Assembly (NCBI RefSeq): GCF_014359955.1
Contig: NZ_JACIYL010000207.1
Coordinates: forward strand, 1-6,233
Source of the DNA: Thermogutta sp.
GTDB taxonomy: Bacteria > Planctomycetota > Planctomycetia > Pirellulales > Thermoguttaceae
Direction: 5' to 3'
DNA: 6,233 nucleotides
Numbering within the stretch: the first letter of the stretch is position 1; every line of letters starts with the position of its first letter. Below the pieces are notes generated by a model, which saw only the letters and a program-made list of their open reading frames with translations, was not told the origin of the DNA and searched no databases. Below, piece after piece: positions 5,386-6,233 of the stretch. A program made the translations under genes and the position numbers.

Positions 5386-6233
5386 TTACTCCGACGGCGA
5401 ATCGCTGCGGAGAATGGTCCCGCTCACGAACTTGCGGAGGCCTTGGGATGTTTCCAGGAGGATCGCCCCCGTGGAGTCGATCCCGCGGCAAACTCCTTCG
5501 TATCGCTGTTTCTCCGTTTCCAGGATGAGGCGTCGCCCTTTCTGAAGGCAGAGGCGATCTGCCTCGCTGGCCAGTTGTGCAGCACCATTCGAAAGCACTT
5601 CGAGCTGGCTTTCCATCTGACGAAGAATGCTGACCAGCACATCCGTTCGGTCCACAAAGCTGCCGCAGATGTCGCGGAGACTGGTGACGAATGGACGAAG
5701 CTCCTCGGGGGCTTCCCGAGCGGTATTGTTCACATTGACCCCAATTCCAAAAATGGCACACTGGTTGGCGGCGACCTCGACGAGAATTCCGGCGATTTTT
5801 CGTCCGGCCGCATACACGTCGTTCGGCCAGTGTAGGCCCAGCGGAACCGAGGGCGGTACGAGAGGCCGGACTGCTTGACAGACGGCGAGAGCTCCGAGCA
5901 GTCCAAAGAAACCCACGGCCGTCTCCTGTGGGCGTTCTCGTTTTGCCTCAGAGAATTTCGGCTGATTTTGTGGCTCTGTCACCCCGCTCGGCAGACCGAC
6001 CGTTTTGCCAGCCTGGGTTGGTGGGGCCAGAATCACCGAGAAGGCGAGGCTTCCCTGCCCCGTCCACCAGCGGCGGTTTCCCCGCCCCCTTCCCGCCGTT
6101 TGATGTTCGGCCGCCACCAGAAACGGTAGCGGGAGGTCGGGCCGTAGGACGAGTGTCTTGGCCCGGTTGTTTGTGGAGTCAATTGTTTGCCAAACTTCGC
6201 CATCTTGAACAAAAGTTTCCTGGATGATTCTGG
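5386..6233 (-). CDS. birA: Biotin--[acetyl-CoA-carboxylase] ligase (BirA), N-terminus outside the window
   Basis: The frame is open from the right edge to a TAA at 5386, giving 281 complete residues; the true start lies beyond the edge. Biotin-protein ligase activates biotin with ATP to biotinyl-AMP and transfers it to a lysine of the biotin carboxyl carrier protein, in the cytoplasm. Counting from the first complete codon, DSTN is at 18-21 and GRGRGNRRW, the biotin/AMP loop, at 47-55. WPND follows at 135-138, with the GRKIAG lysine at 145 and GIGVNVN at 162-168. The C-terminal SH3-like domain has GRRLIL, an EG, RGIDSTGAILL and the final SGTIL. Between the strand FSVIL and the helix starting FFGLLGALAV there is a segment of about 36 residues (69-104) where E. 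coli BirA has only a short loop. A GTG at 6117 is not the start, because the DSTN motif lies upstream of it. Only 17 residues precede DSTN here, so an N-terminal DNA-binding domain cannot be excluded. Confidence 0.95.
   Translation of the reverse strand, partial: RIIQETFVQDGEVWQTIDSTNNRAKTLVLRPDLPLPFLVAAEHQTAGRGRGNRRWWTGQGSLAFSVILAPPTQAGKTVGLPSGVTEPQNQPKFSEAKRERPQETAVGFFGLLGALAVCQAVRPLVPPSVPLGLHWPNDVYAAGRKIAGILVEVAANQCAIFGIGVNVNNTAREAPEELRPFVTSLRDICGSFVDRTDVLVSILRQMESQLEVLSNGAAQLASEADRLCLQKGRRLILETEKQRYEGVCRGIDSTGAILLETSQGLRKFVSGTILRSDSPSE

Overview
The window is moderately GC-rich bacterial DNA. It carries four protein genes, all on the minus strand, so transcription runs from the right edge to the left edge. 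In that order they are: a biotin-protein ligase (birA, 5' end outside the window), a radical SAM enzyme of the ThiH/HydG family, the bifunctional riboflavin enzyme RibD, and an exported glycoside-hydrolase-like protein of the GHL10 (DUF187) family whose 3' end lies outside the window. Nothing in the sequence names the organism. The exported multi-domain GHL10 protein beside housekeeping cofactor genes, together with the base composition, suggests a planctomycete, perhaps a thermophilic Pirellulales relative. That is an inference from gene style, not from a marker gene.

Region by region: 5386-6233 is birA. 5111-5385 is a 275-base gap with a plausible sigma70-type promoter (TTGTCC, 18 bases, TACAAT) and a strong hairpin; it also has an open reading frame in the same phase as the next gene, ended by one TAA just before it. 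3668-5110 is the ThiH/HydG-like gene. 3112-3667 is a 556-base gap with no convincing gene but several inverted repeats. 2002-3111 is ribD. 1954-2001 is a 48-base spacer with a small hairpin and a good ribosome binding site. 1-1953 is the GHL10 gene.

Three of the genes deal with cofactors. BirA attaches biotin to carboxylases, RibD makes the pyrimidine precursor of riboflavin, and the ThiH/HydG-type enzyme is expected to cleave an aromatic amino acid, probably tyrosine, which in ThiH supplies dehydroglycine for the thiamine thiazole. The close spacing of ribD and the GHL10 gene suggests they share a transcript. The two long gaps make a single four-gene operon less certain.

I saw no mobile element, CRISPR array, tRNA or rRNA, and no clearly new multi-gene system. 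The points most worth a second look are the unusual architecture of the ThiH/HydG-like enzyme, the in-frame open stretch just upstream of it, and the long, hairpin-rich region ahead of ribD.
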